Shown here: positions 26,126 to 34,644 of the stretch, in pieces | Layout: the number at the start of each line of letters is the position of its first letter | How positions within the stretch are numbered: the stretch's first letter is position 1 | Assembly (NCBI RefSeq): GCF_034424805.1 | Contig: NZ_JAXOUF010000001.1 | Span: 496,001 to 560,000, forward strand | Reading direction: 5' to 3' | Source of the DNA: Labrys sedimenti | Lineage (GTDB): Bacteria > Pseudomonadota > Alphaproteobacteria > Rhizobiales > Labraceae | DNA: 64,000 nucleotides | Notes under the pieces: model-generated | Database searches by the model: none | The model's input: only the letters and a program-made list of their open reading frames with translations | What the model was told of the DNA's origin: nothing | Position numbers and translations under genes: made by a program

Positions 26126-26303
26126 CAGGCCGGCTCCCGCCGGTTGCAACTTATCAGGGCCGGGATCGCCCCCCGTTTCCGGCCTTTCAGAGCGCTGAAT
26201 TTTCGTTTCTCGATGTTGATCGCGGCACGGAATTTTGCGAAGTCGAGTTTGGAAAGAGTCTGGATTGCGTCTTGTAGTCCAGGCCTGATCGTCAAGGTTA
26301 TCC

Positions 26304-28382
26304 ATGGCCAAGTTGATCGTCGACGGACAGGAAATCGAGGTCCCGGCGGAGTACACGCTCCTCCAGGCCTGTGAGGTCGCGGGTGCCGAGATCCCGCGTT
26401 TCTGCTTCCACGAGCGCCTGTCGATTGCCGGCAATTGCCGCATGTGTCTGGTCGAGGTGAAGGGCGGTCCGCCCAAGCCCACGGCGTCTTGCGCCATGGC
26501 GGTACGCGACCTGCGTCCAGGCCCGAACGGCGAGCCGCCGGTGGTGCTCACCAAGAGCCCCATGGTCAAGAAGGCCCGCGAAGGGGTGATGGAGTTCCTG
26601 CTCATCAACCATCCGCTGGACTGCCCGATCTGCGACCAGGGTGGCGAGTGCGACCTGCAGGACCAGGCCATGGCCTACGGCGTCGACAAGAACCGCTATG
26701 CCGAGAACAAGCGCGCGGTCGAAGACAAGTATATCGGCCCGCTGGTCAAGACAGTGATGAACCGCTGCATCCATTGCACGCGCTGCGTCCGCTTCACCAC
26801 CGAGGTGGCCGGCGTCTCCGAGCTCGGCGCCATCGGCCGTGGCGAGGATATGGAGATCACCACCTATCTGGAAAAGGCGATGAGCTCCGAACTGCAGGGC
26901 AATGTCATCGACCTCTGCCCCGTCGGCGCCCTGACCTCCAAGCCCTATGAATTCCATGCCCGCCCGTGGGAGCTTTCCAAGACCGAATCCGTCGATGTGA
27001 TGGATGCGGTGGGCTCCGCCATCCGCATCGATGCGCGCGGCCGGGAAGTGCTGCGTATCGTGCCGCGCACCAATGAGCTGGTGAACGAGGAGTGGATCTC
27101 CGACAAGACCCGCTTCATCTGGGACGGCCTGCGTACCCAGCGCCTCGATCGGCCTTATCTGCGTGTCGATGGCCGCCTGAAGCCGGTGAGCTGGCAGGAG
27201 GCCTTTGCCGCCATCGCGGCCAAGGTGAAGGCGGCCAAGCCCGAGCGCATCGGCGCCATCGCCGGCGATCTCGCCGCAGTGGAAGAGCTGTTCGCGCTCA
27301 AGGACCTCATCGGCAAGCTCGGCTCGAAGAACCTCGACGCCCGCCAGGACGGCGCCAAGATCGATCCCGCCTTGGGCCGCGCCAGCTATCTTTTCAACCC
27401 GACGATCGCCGGTCTCGAAGAGGCCGACGCAATCCTGCTGGTCGGCACCAATCCGCGCAAGGAAGCGTCGGTGCTGAATGCGCGCATCCGCAAGCGCTGG
27501 CTTCGTGGCGCCAAGGTCGGCTTGATCGGCGAGCAGGTCGACCTGACCTACACCTATGATTATCTTGGCGCCGGCCCCGATACTTTGGCCGAGCTCGCCG
27601 CCGGCAAGGGCTCCTTCGCCGATCTGCTCAAGGGCGCGGCAAAGCCGGTCATCATCGTCGGTGGCGGCGTCTACGCCCGCACCGACGGCGCCGCCCTGCT
27701 GTCGCTGGCCGCCAAGGCTGCCCAGGCGCTCGGCGTGGTCAAGGACGGCTGGAACGGCTTCGGCGTGCTGCACAATGCCGCTTCGCGCGTCGGCGCTCTC
27801 GATGTCGGCTTCGTGCCGGGTGAGGGCGGTCTCGATGCTGCCGGCATGGCCAAGGCCGGTGCGCTCGACGTGCTCTTCCTGCTGGGCGCGGACGAGGTCA
27901 CCATCGAACCGGGCGCCTTCGTGGTCTATCAGGGCAGCCATGGCGACCGCGGCGCGCATCGTGCCGACGTCATCCTGCCGGCGGCTGCCTATCCCGAGCG
28001 CTCGGGACTGTTCGTCAACACCGAGGGCCGGGTCCAGCTCGCCAACCGTGCGGCGTTCCCGCCCGGCGAGGCACGTGAGGACTGGGCGATCCTGCGGGCG
28101 CTGTCGGAAGCCCTTGGCGCCAAGCTCGGCTACGACTCGCTCGCTGCCTTGCGCAAGGTCCTGTTTGCCGCCATTCCCCATCTCGGCCGCATCGGTGACG
28201 TTGCAGCTGCGGATGCATCGGGCGTCACAGCCCTGGCCAATCTTGGGGGGGACTTCGACAAGGCGGCTTTCGCCGCTGCAATCGGCGATTTCTATTTGAC
28301 CAATCCCATCGCGCGCGCTTCGGCCGTGATGGCGCAGTGTTCGCAGCTCGCCTCGGGCGCGCTGCCGCTGGCGGCGGAGTAA
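26304..28382 (+). CDS. nuoG: NADH-quinone oxidoreductase subunit G
   Basis: 75-kDa Fe-S subunit; 692 residues. N-terminal ferredoxin-like domain with the N1b ligands (CFHERLSIAGNCRMC), then N5 in HPLDCPICDQGGECDLQDQ, N4 in CIHCTRCVRF and DLCPVGALTSKPYEF, followed by a degenerate molybdopterin-oxidoreductase domain (about 220-690). The extra N7 cluster motif of E. coli/Thermus type is not evident. A 178-bp gap separates it from nuoF and holds no gene, only GC-rich inverted repeats. Confidence 0.97.
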   Translation: MAKLIVDGQEIEVPAEYTLLQACEVAGAEIPRFCFHERLSIAGNCRMCLVEVKGGPPKPTASCAMAVRDLRPGPNGEPPVVLTKSPMVKKAREGVMEFLLINHPLDCPICDQGGECDLQDQAMAYGVDKNRYAENKRAVEDKYIGPLVKTVMNRCIHCTRCVRFTTEVAGVSELGAIGRGEDMEITTYLEKAMSSELQGNVIDLCPVGALTSKPYEFHARPWELSKTESVDVMDAVGSAIRIDARGREVLRIVPRTNELVNEEWISDKTRFIWDGLRTQRLDRPYLRVDGRLKPVSWQEAFAAIAAKVKAAKPERIGAIAGDLAAVEELFALKDLIGKLGSKNLDARQDGAKIDPALGRASYLFNPTIAGLEEADAILLVGTNPRKEASVLNARIRKRWLRGAKVGLIGEQVDLTYTYDYLGAGPDTLAELAAGKGSFADLLKGAAKPVIIVGGGVYARTDGAALLSLAAKAAQALGVVKDGWNGFGVLHNAASRVGALDVGFVPGEGGLDAAGMAKAGALDVLFLLGADEVTIEPGAFVVYQGSHGDRGAHRADVILPAAAYPERSGLFVNTEGRVQLANRAAFPPGEAREDWAILRALSEALGAKLGYDSLAALRKVLFAAIPHLGRIGDVAAADASGVTALANLGGDFDKAAFAAAIGDFYLTNPIARASAVMAQCSQLASGALPLAAE

Positions 28383-28391
28383 GGACAGGCC

Positions 28392-29441
28392 ATGACGATC
28401 TGGGAAACACTCCTGTGGAAGGTGGGCCTGCCGGCGCTGCAAAGCGTGGTTCTGCTGGTCTGCCTGCTTGTCTTCATCGCCTATTACCTGCTGGCCGACC
28501 GTAAGGTCTGGGCGGCCGTGCAGCTGCGCCGCGGTCCCAACGTCGTCGGGCCGTTCGGGCTGTTCCAGTCCTTCGCCGACCTGCTCAAATTCGTGCTCAA
28601 GGAGCCGGTGATCCCGGCGGGCGCGAACAAGGGCGTCTTCCTGCTCGCTCCTTTCGTCACCTGCGTCCTGGCGCTGGCCGGCTGGGCGGTGCTGCCGGTC
28701 GCGGCGGGCACGATGATCGCCGACATCAATGTCGGTATCCTCTATGTCTTCGCCATCTCCTCGCTCGGTGTCTACGGCACCATCATGGCGGGCTGGGCCT
28801 CGAACTCGAAATATCCCTTCCTCTCGGCCCTGCGCGCCGCCGCCCAGATGGTCTCGTATGAAGTCTCCATCGGCTTCGTCATCATCACCGTGCTGCTCTG
28901 TGCCGGTTCGCTGAACCTCACGGCGATCGTCGAGGCGCAGCACAGCCGCGGTCTCGCCAGCCTGATCGGTCTGCCCTGGCTGACCTTCCTGAACTGGTAC
29001 TGGCTGCCGCTCTTCCCGATGTTCATCATCTTCTTCATCTCGGCCCTGGCCGAGACGAACCGGCCGCCCTTCGATCTGGCCGAGGCCGAGTCCGAACTCG
29101 TGGCCGGCTTCATGGTCGAATATGCCTCGACGCCCTACCTCTTGTTCATGCTGGGCGAGTATGTGGCGATCATGACCATGTGCGCCCTGACCACCATCCT
29201 GTTCATGGGGGGCTGGAGCGCGCCGATCGATCTGCCGCCTTTCACCTGGATCCCGGGCTTCATCTGGTTCCTGGTCAAGGTGACCTTCGTGTTCTTCATG
29301 TTCGCGATGGTGAAGGCCTTCGTGCCGCGCTACCGCTATGACCAGCTGATGCGTCTCGGCTGGAAAGTCTTCCTGCCGCTGTCGATCGCCATGGTCGTGA
29401 TCGTCGCAGGCTTCCTCCAGATCACCGGATGGGCACCATGA
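28392..29441 (+). CDS. nuoH: NADH-quinone oxidoreductase subunit H
   Basis: Eight-helix membrane subunit that links the quinone cavity to the proton channels; 349 residues. Signature stretches: RRGPNVVGPFGLFQSFADLLKF, GWASNSKYPFLSALRAAAQMVSYE and SALAETNRPPFDLAEAESELVAGF, the last carrying the conserved acidic E-channel residues. Its TGA overlaps the nuoI ATG (ATGA). Confidence 0.98.
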   Translation: MTIWETLLWKVGLPALQSVVLLVCLLVFIAYYLLADRKVWAAVQLRRGPNVVGPFGLFQSFADLLKFVLKEPVIPAGANKGVFLLAPFVTCVLALAGWAVLPVAAGTMIADINVGILYVFAISSLGVYGTIMAGWASNSKYPFLSALRAAAQMVSYEVSIGFVIITVLLCAGSLNLTAIVEAQHSRGLASLIGLPWLTFLNWYWLPLFPMFIIFFISALAETNRPPFDLAEAESELVAGFMVEYASTPYLLFMLGEYVAIMTMCALTTILFMGGWSAPIDLPPFTWIPGFIWFLVKVTFVFFMFAMVKAFVPRYRYDQLMRLGWKVFLPLSIAMVVIVAGFLQITGWAP

Positions 29442-29956
29442 CCGCCGCCAATCCCAGCCGGCCGCGCGTCGGCTTAGATCAGGCCGCCAAGGCCCTATTC
29501 CTGAAGGAATTCGTTTCGGCCTTCTTCTTGTCGATGCGCTACTTCTTCAAGCCGAAGGCCACGTTGAACTATCCCTTCGAAAAGGGCCGGCTGTCGCCGC
29601 GCTTCCGGGGCGAGCACGCCCTGCGCCGTTATCCCAACGGCGAGGAGCGTTGCATCGCTTGCAAATTGTGCGAAGCGATCTGCCCGGCCCAGGCCATCAC
29701 CATCGAGGCCGGCCCGCGCGGCAATGACGGCACGCGGCGGACCACCCGCTACGACATCGACATGGTCAAGTGCATCTATTGCGGCTTCTGCCAGGAAGCC
29801 TGCCCGGTGGATGCCATCGTCGAGGGGCCGAACTTCGAGTTCGCCGTCGAGACGCGTGAAGAGCTTTTCTACGACAAGGAGCGTCTTCTGGCCAATGGTG
29901 ACCGCTGGGAGCGGGAGATCGCCAAGAACATCGCCAAGGACGCACCTTATCGCTAG
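29438..29956 (+). CDS. nuoI: NADH-quinone oxidoreductase subunit I
   Basis: TYKY-type ferredoxin with clusters N6a and N6b; 172 residues from ATG 29438, which overlaps the nuoH stop. Two CxxCxxCxxxCP motifs: CIACKLCEAICPA and CIYCGFCQEACPV. N-terminal amphipathic segment contacts the membrane arm. An earlier in-frame ATG (29429) would give a longer overlap and is less likely. Confidence 0.98.
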   Translation: MTAANPSRPRVGLDQAAKALFLKEFVSAFFLSMRYFFKPKATLNYPFEKGRLSPRFRGEHALRRYPNGEERCIACKLCEAICPAQAITIEAGPRGNDGTRRTTRYDIDMVKCIYCGFCQEACPVDAIVEGPNFEFAVETREELFYDKERLLANGDRWEREIAKNIAKDAPYR

Positions 29957-30061
29957 GCGCCGCGCGGACCTGACGGACCGAGTTTGTTTGTATGTGCTTC
30001 AGCCAGGCTGAAGCGGTTTGAGACTAGACGGCACGGAAACGGGCCGGAGAGGGGTTTGAAC

Positions 30062-30670
30062 ATGAATGTGGCGACAGCCTTCTTCTACCTGTTCGCCTTT
30101 GTTTGCGTGGCATCGGCCTTGATGGTCATCCTGTCGCGCAACCCTGTGCATTCGGTGCTCTATCTGATCCTGGCCTTCGTCAACGCGGCCGGCCTGTTCA
30201 TGCTCACCGGGGCCGAGTTCCTCGCGCTGATCCTGATCGTGGTCTATGTCGGCGCCGTCGCCGTGCTCTTCCTCTTCGTGGTGATGATGCTCGACGTCGA
30301 CTTCACCGAGTTGCGCCAGGGCTTCCTGCAATATCTGCCGATCGGTTTCCTGGTCGGCCTGATCGTGCTGATCGAGCTCTTGATGGTGGTGGTCGGCTGG
30401 GCGATCTCCCCCGGCATCGTGGTCAATCCGCAGACGCAGATCGACACCTCCGTCACCAACACCGAGGCGCTCGGCCGCGTGCTTTACACGCAATATGCCT
30501 TCTTCTTCCAGGGCGCCGGCCTGGTGCTGCTGGTGGCGATGATCGGCGCCATCGTGCTGACGCTGCGCCACAAGGAAGGCGTCAAGCGCCAGAATCCGGC
30601 CCTGCAATCGGCGCGCACCAAGGCGCAGTCGGTCGAGGTCATCAAAGTTCAGCCAGGGCAGGGGATCTGA
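30062..30670 (+). CDS. nuoJ: NADH-quinone oxidoreductase subunit J
   Basis: Membrane subunit, 202 residues, five transmembrane helices. The pi-bulge helix region is in LTGAEFLALILIVVYVGAVAVLFLFVVMMLD. ATG 30062 chosen since it begins MNVATAFFYLFAF and follows GAGAGGGG; upstream codons of the open frame lack similarity. A 105-bp gap after nuoI contains no gene. Confidence 0.97.
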   Translation: MNVATAFFYLFAFVCVASALMVILSRNPVHSVLYLILAFVNAAGLFMLTGAEFLALILIVVYVGAVAVLFLFVVMMLDVDFTELRQGFLQYLPIGFLVGLIVLIELLMVVVGWAISPGIVVNPQTQIDTSVTNTEALGRVLYTQYAFFFQGAGLVLLVAMIGAIVLTLRHKEGVKRQNPALQSARTKAQSVEVIKVQPGQGI

Positions 30671-30673
30671 CAC

Positions 30674-30982
30674 ATGGCCGTCGATCTTTCCCATTTTCTC
30701 GCTGTCGCCGCCGTTCTCTTCACCATCGGCGTGCTCGGGATTTTCATCAACCGCAAGAACGTCATCGTCATCCTGATGTCGGTGGAGCTCATCCTGCTTG
30801 CGGTGAACATCAATATGGTCGCCTTCTCCGCGGCGCTGCACGACATTACGGGCCAGGTCTTCACCCTCCTGATCCTGACCGTCGCTGCCGCCGAGGCCGC
30901 GATCGGTCTGGCCATTCTGGTGGCGTTCTACCGTAACCGCGGTTCGATCGCCGTCGAAGATATCAACGTGATGAAGGGCTGA
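30674..30982 (+). CDS. nuoK: NADH-quinone oxidoreductase subunit K
   Basis: 102-residue, three-helix MrpC-like membrane subunit. The two conserved glutamates lie in MSVELILLAVNINMVAF and LTVAAAEAAIGLAILVAFYR. It starts 3 bp after nuoJ and ends 4 bp before nuoL. Confidence 0.98.
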   Translation: MAVDLSHFLAVAAVLFTIGVLGIFINRKNVIVILMSVELILLAVNINMVAFSAALHDITGQVFTLLILTVAAAEAAIGLAILVAFYRNRGSIAVEDINVMKG

Positions 30983-30986
30983 GGGC

Positions 30987-33131
30987 GTGTATAACGCAAT
31001 TGTCTTCCTGCCGCTCCTCGGCTTCCTGATTGCCGGCCTCGCCAACATGCTGACCTGGCGCCTGGCGCCGGCCGATGCTGCCGAGACCTCCGGGCATGGC
31101 CATGGCGACCATGCGCATGGTGGTCACGGGCACGACGCACATGGCCACGAAGCACATGGCCATGACGACCACGGTCATGACTCCCATGCTCACGACGATC
31201 ATCACGCCGTCGAGGAATCTCCGCATTCGCCCGGCAAGATCCGTTTTGCCGAATACATCACGACCGGCCTGCTGTTCGTGTCCTGCCTGCTGTCCTGGGT
31301 CGCCTTCATCAATGTCGGCTTCAACGGCGCCACCGCTTCGGTTCCGGTCCTCGACTGGATCCATGTCGGCAAACTGCAGATCGACTGGGCCCTGCGCGTC
31401 GATACGCTGACGGCCGTGATGCTGGTGGTGGTCACCACCGTGTCCTCGCTCGTCCACCTCTATTCCATCGGCTACATGGAAGAGGATCCTTCGCGGCCGC
31501 GCTTCTTTGCCTATCTGTCGCTGTTCACCTTCGCCATGCTGATGCTGGTGACCTCCGACAATCTGGTGCAGATGTTCTTCGGCTGGGAAGGCGTAGGCCT
31601 GGCCTCCTATCTCCTGATCGGTTTCTGGTACAAGCGCCCCACGGCCAATGCCGCCGCCATCAAGGCCTTCGTGGTCAACCGCGTCGGCGATTTCGGCTTC
31701 TCGCTCGGCATCTTCGCGGTGTTCGTGATCTTCGGCCAGGTCGGCTTCGAGGGCATCTTCAAGGAAGCCGCCAGCAAGGCCGAGACCAGCATCCACTTCC
31801 TCGGCTATACGTTGCCGGCACTGGAAGTCGCCTGCTTCCTCTTGTTCATGGGAGCCATGGGCAAGTCGGCGCAGTTCCTGCTGCACACCTGGCTGCCGGA
31901 CGCGATGGAAGGCCCGACGCCGGTTTCCGCGCTCATCCATGCCGCCACCATGGTCACGGCGGGCATCGTGATGGTGGCGCGCCTGTCGCCGCTGTTCCAG
32001 CATGCCCCGAATGCGCTCGCCTTCGTCACCTTCATCGGTGCCACCACGGCCTTCTTCGCTGCCACGGTCGGCCTGGTCCAGAACGACATCAAGCGCGTCA
32101 TCGCCTATTCGACCTGTTCGCAGCTCGGCTACATGTTCGTGGCGCTGGGCGTCGGCGCCTACAATGTCGGCGTGTTCCATCTGTTCACCCACGCCTTCTT
32201 CAAGGCGTTGCTCTTCCTGGGTGCCGGCTCCGTGATCCATGCCATGCATCATGAGCAGGACATGCGGCATATGGGCGGCCTGAAGTCGAAGATCCCGCTG
32301 ACCTATTGGGCGATGATCATCGGCACCCTGGCGCTCACCGGCTTTGGTGTTCCCTTCACCCAGATCGGCTTCGCCGGCTTCAACTCCAAGGACGGCATCA
32401 TCGAGGCCGCCTGGGCTGCCTATGCCGAAGGCGGTCGCCTGATCCCGCTCTATGCCTTCTGCATGACGGTGATCGCGGCCCTGATGACCTCCTTCTACTC
32501 CTGGCGCCTGATCTACATGACCTTCCATGGCCAGACCCGGGCCGATGCGCATACCTATGACCACGCGCATGAATCGCCGATGCCGATGATGATCCCGCTG
32601 GCGGTACTGTCGGTCGGCGCGGTGATCGCGGGCATGGTGTTCCACCATTCCTTCGCCACCGAGGAAGGGCTGGAGCATTTCTGGCGCGAGGCGGTTTCAC
32701 TGGGCGAGGGCACCAAGATCCTCGAGGGCATGGAGCATGTTCCGTGGCTCGTCCATCTGGCGCCTTTCGCGATGATGGCCATCGGCTGGGCCACGGCCTA
32801 TTACATGTACATCGTCAAGCCCTCGGTGCCGGCGGGCATCGCTGCCCGCAATCCGCTGCTCTACAACTTCCTGCTCAACAAGTGGTATTTCGACGAGTTG
32901 TATGACTGGGCCTTCGTCCGCCCGGCCAAGTGGCTCGGCCGCTTCCTGTGGAAGAAGGGCGATGGTGCCGTCATCGACGGTCTCGGCCCCGACGGTGTCT
33001 CCGCTCGCGTCGTCGACGTCACCCGCGGCGTCGTCAAGCTGCAGACCGGCTATCTCTATCACTATGCCTTCGCCATGCTGATCGGCATTGCGGCCTTGTT
33101 CACCTGGTCCATGCTCGGAGGCACGCACTGA
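30987..33131 (+). CDS. nuoL: NADH-quinone oxidoreductase subunit L with His-rich N-terminal loop
   Basis: Largest antiporter-like proton-pumping subunit, 714 residues, GTG start. Core motifs LFFGWEGVGLASYLLIGFWY-type, MGKSAQFLLHTWLPDAMEGPTPVSALIHAATMVTAG and QNDIKRVIAYSTCSQLGYMF are all present, as is the C-terminal lateral helix region. Between the first hydrophobic segment (1-26) and the second (about 88-108) lies an insert with seven HxHxx pentapeptides (residues 37-71) followed by further His, Asp and Glu, 17 His in residues 37-80. Most NuoL loops here are short. The loop would lie on the periplasmic or cytoplasmic side at the start of the subunit; metal binding is a guess. Confidence 0.97.
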   Translation: MYNAIVFLPLLGFLIAGLANMLTWRLAPADAAETSGHGHGDHAHGGHGHDAHGHEAHGHDDHGHDSHAHDDHHAVEESPHSPGKIRFAEYITTGLLFVSCLLSWVAFINVGFNGATASVPVLDWIHVGKLQIDWALRVDTLTAVMLVVVTTVSSLVHLYSIGYMEEDPSRPRFFAYLSLFTFAMLMLVTSDNLVQMFFGWEGVGLASYLLIGFWYKRPTANAAAIKAFVVNRVGDFGFSLGIFAVFVIFGQVGFEGIFKEAASKAETSIHFLGYTLPALEVACFLLFMGAMGKSAQFLLHTWLPDAMEGPTPVSALIHAATMVTAGIVMVARLSPLFQHAPNALAFVTFIGATTAFFAATVGLVQNDIKRVIAYSTCSQLGYMFVALGVGAYNVGVFHLFTHAFFKALLFLGAGSVIHAMHHEQDMRHMGGLKSKIPLTYWAMIIGTLALTGFGVPFTQIGFAGFNSKDGIIEAAWAAYAEGGRLIPLYAFCMTVIAALMTSFYSWRLIYMTFHGQTRADAHTYDHAHESPMPMMIPLAVLSVGAVIAGMVFHHSFATEEGLEHFWREAVSLGEGTKILEGMEHVPWLVHLAPFAMMAIGWATAYYMYIVKPSVPAGIAARNPLLYNFLLNKWYFDELYDWAFVRPAKWLGRFLWKKGDGAVIDGLGPDGVSARVVDVTRGVVKLQTGYLYHYAFAMLIGIAALFTWSMLGGTH
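31095..31205 (+). repeat. 15-bp tandem repeat coding for (HxHxx)7 in nuoL
   Basis: Seven in-frame 15-bp units, each beginning CAT or CAC and coding H-G/A-H-x-x, followed by HH. Units vary at third positions (CAT/CAC mixed), so the array is not a fresh slippage product. It accounts for residues 37-73 of NuoL. Confidence 0.9.
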
Positions 33132-34630
33132 TGTCCTGGCCGGTTCTTTCCGTCACGACCTTCCTGCCCTTGGTGGGCGTGGTGCTGATGCTCGTGCTTC
33201 GGGGTGACTCCGAAAGCGTGAAGCGCAATTCGCGCATCATCTCGCTGTGGACCACCATCGCGACCTTCGTCGTCTCGCTCTTCCCGTTGTTTGCCTTCGA
33301 TCCGACAAACACCAGCTTCCAGTTCGTCGAGAACACCAACTGGCTCGGCGGCACCACGGGCGGGGCGATCAACTATCGCATGGGCGTCGACGGCATTTCG
33401 CTGCCCTTCGTCATCCTGACCACCTTCCTGATGCCGTTCTGCATCCTCGCCTCCTGGCGCTCGATCCAGAACCGCGTGCGCGAATACATGATCGCCTTCC
33501 TGGTGCTGGAGACGCTGATGATCGGCGTGTTCTGCGCGCAGGACATCGTGCTGTTCTACCTGTTCTTCGAAGGCGGCCTGATCCCGATGTTCCTGATCAT
33601 CGGCATCTGGGGCGGGCAGCGGCGCATCTATGCCAGCTTCAAGTTCTTCCTCTACACGCTGCTCGGCTCGGTGCTGATGCTGATCGCCATCATGGCGATG
33701 TATTGGAATGCCGGCTCCTCGGACATCGCCGTGCTGCTCAAGCACCCGTTCCCGGTGCAGATGCAGACCTATCTGTGGCTGGCTTTCTTCGCCTCCTTTG
33801 CCGTGAAGATGCCGATGTGGCCGGTGCACACCTGGCTGCCCGACGCCCACGTGGAAGCCCCGACGGCGGGTTCGGTCATCCTGGCCGGTATCCTCCTGAA
33901 GATGGGCGGCTACGGCTTCATCCGCTTCTCCCTGCCGATGTTCCCGGCGGCCTCCGAATATTTCGCGCCGCTGGTGTTCACCCTCTCCGTCATCGCGATC
34001 GTCTACACCTCGCTGGTGGCGCTGATGCAGGAGGACATCAAGAAGCTGATCGCCTATTCGTCGGTCGCCCATATGGGCTTCGTCACCATGGGCCTGTTCT
34101 CGATGAACGAGCAGGGCGTGCAGGGTGCGATCTTCCAGATGATCTCGCACGGCATCGTCTCGGGTGCGCTGTTCCTCTGCGTCGGCGTGGTCTATGACCG
34201 CATGCATACCCGCGAGATCGCGGCCTATGGCGGCCTGGTCAACCGCATGCCCTGGTATGCGCTGGCGCTGATGGTGTTCACCATGGCCAATGTCGGCCTG
34301 CCCGGCACCTCAGGCTTCGTCGGCGAGTTCCTCACGCTGGTGGGCGCTTTCTCGACCAACACCTGGGTGGCCTTCTTCGCCACGTTCGGCGTGATCCTGT
34401 CGGCGGCGTATGCGCTTTGGCTCTATCGCCGTGTCGTCTACGGCGCGCTGGAAAAGCCGAGCCTAGCCGGCATCGCCGACCTCACCGGCCGGGAGTTCAT
34501 CATCCTGGCCCCGTTGGTGCTGCTCACGATCTATTTCGGCGTCTATCCCAAGCCGATCCTGAACATGAGCGAAGCCGCCGTCACCCATCTCATCCAGGCG
34601 GCGAAAGCTGCCAGCGTTGCGCTTAACTGA
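33131..34630 (+). CDS. nuoM: NADH-quinone oxidoreductase subunit M
   Basis: Antiporter-like proton-pumping subunit, 499 residues. ATG 33131 shares a base with the nuoL stop (TGATG). Conserved FEGGLIPMFLIIGIWGG (key Glu), FFASFAVKMPMWPVHTWLPDAHVEAPTAGSV (key Lys) and QEDIKKLIAYSSVAHMGFV are present. A longer in-frame extension upstream lies wholly within nuoL and is a shadow. Confidence 0.98.
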   Translation: MSWPVLSVTTFLPLVGVVLMLVLRGDSESVKRNSRIISLWTTIATFVVSLFPLFAFDPTNTSFQFVENTNWLGGTTGGAINYRMGVDGISLPFVILTTFLMPFCILASWRSIQNRVREYMIAFLVLETLMIGVFCAQDIVLFYLFFEGGLIPMFLIIGIWGGQRRIYASFKFFLYTLLGSVLMLIAIMAMYWNAGSSDIAVLLKHPFPVQMQTYLWLAFFASFAVKMPMWPVHTWLPDAHVEAPTAGSVILAGILLKMGGYGFIRFSLPMFPAASEYFAPLVFTLSVIAIVYTSLVALMQEDIKKLIAYSSVAHMGFVTMGLFSMNEQGVQGAIFQMISHGIVSGALFLCVGVVYDRMHTREIAAYGGLVNRMPWYALALMVFTMANVGLPGTSGFVGEFLTLVGAFSTNTWVAFFATFGVILSAAYALWLYRRVVYGALEKPSLAGIADLTGREFIILAPLVLLTIYFGVYPKPILNMSEAAVTHLIQAAKAASVALN

Positions 34631-34644
34631 TCCGAAGGCGAGCC

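Noticed and set aside
24794..26671. 625-codon minus-strand frame over nuoF
   Set aside because: Antisense to nuoF with no motif or start signal; composition is that of a shadow frame.
26298..28943. 881-codon open frame on the minus strand over nuoG and nuoH
   Set aside because: It is antisense to two certain genes, has no family motifs and is His/Arg/Asp-rich as expected from reading GC-rich codons in the wrong frame.
31095..31205. CRISPR-like tandem repeat
   Set aside because: Units are 15 bp, contiguous, in frame and code HxHxx inside nuoL; there are no spacers.
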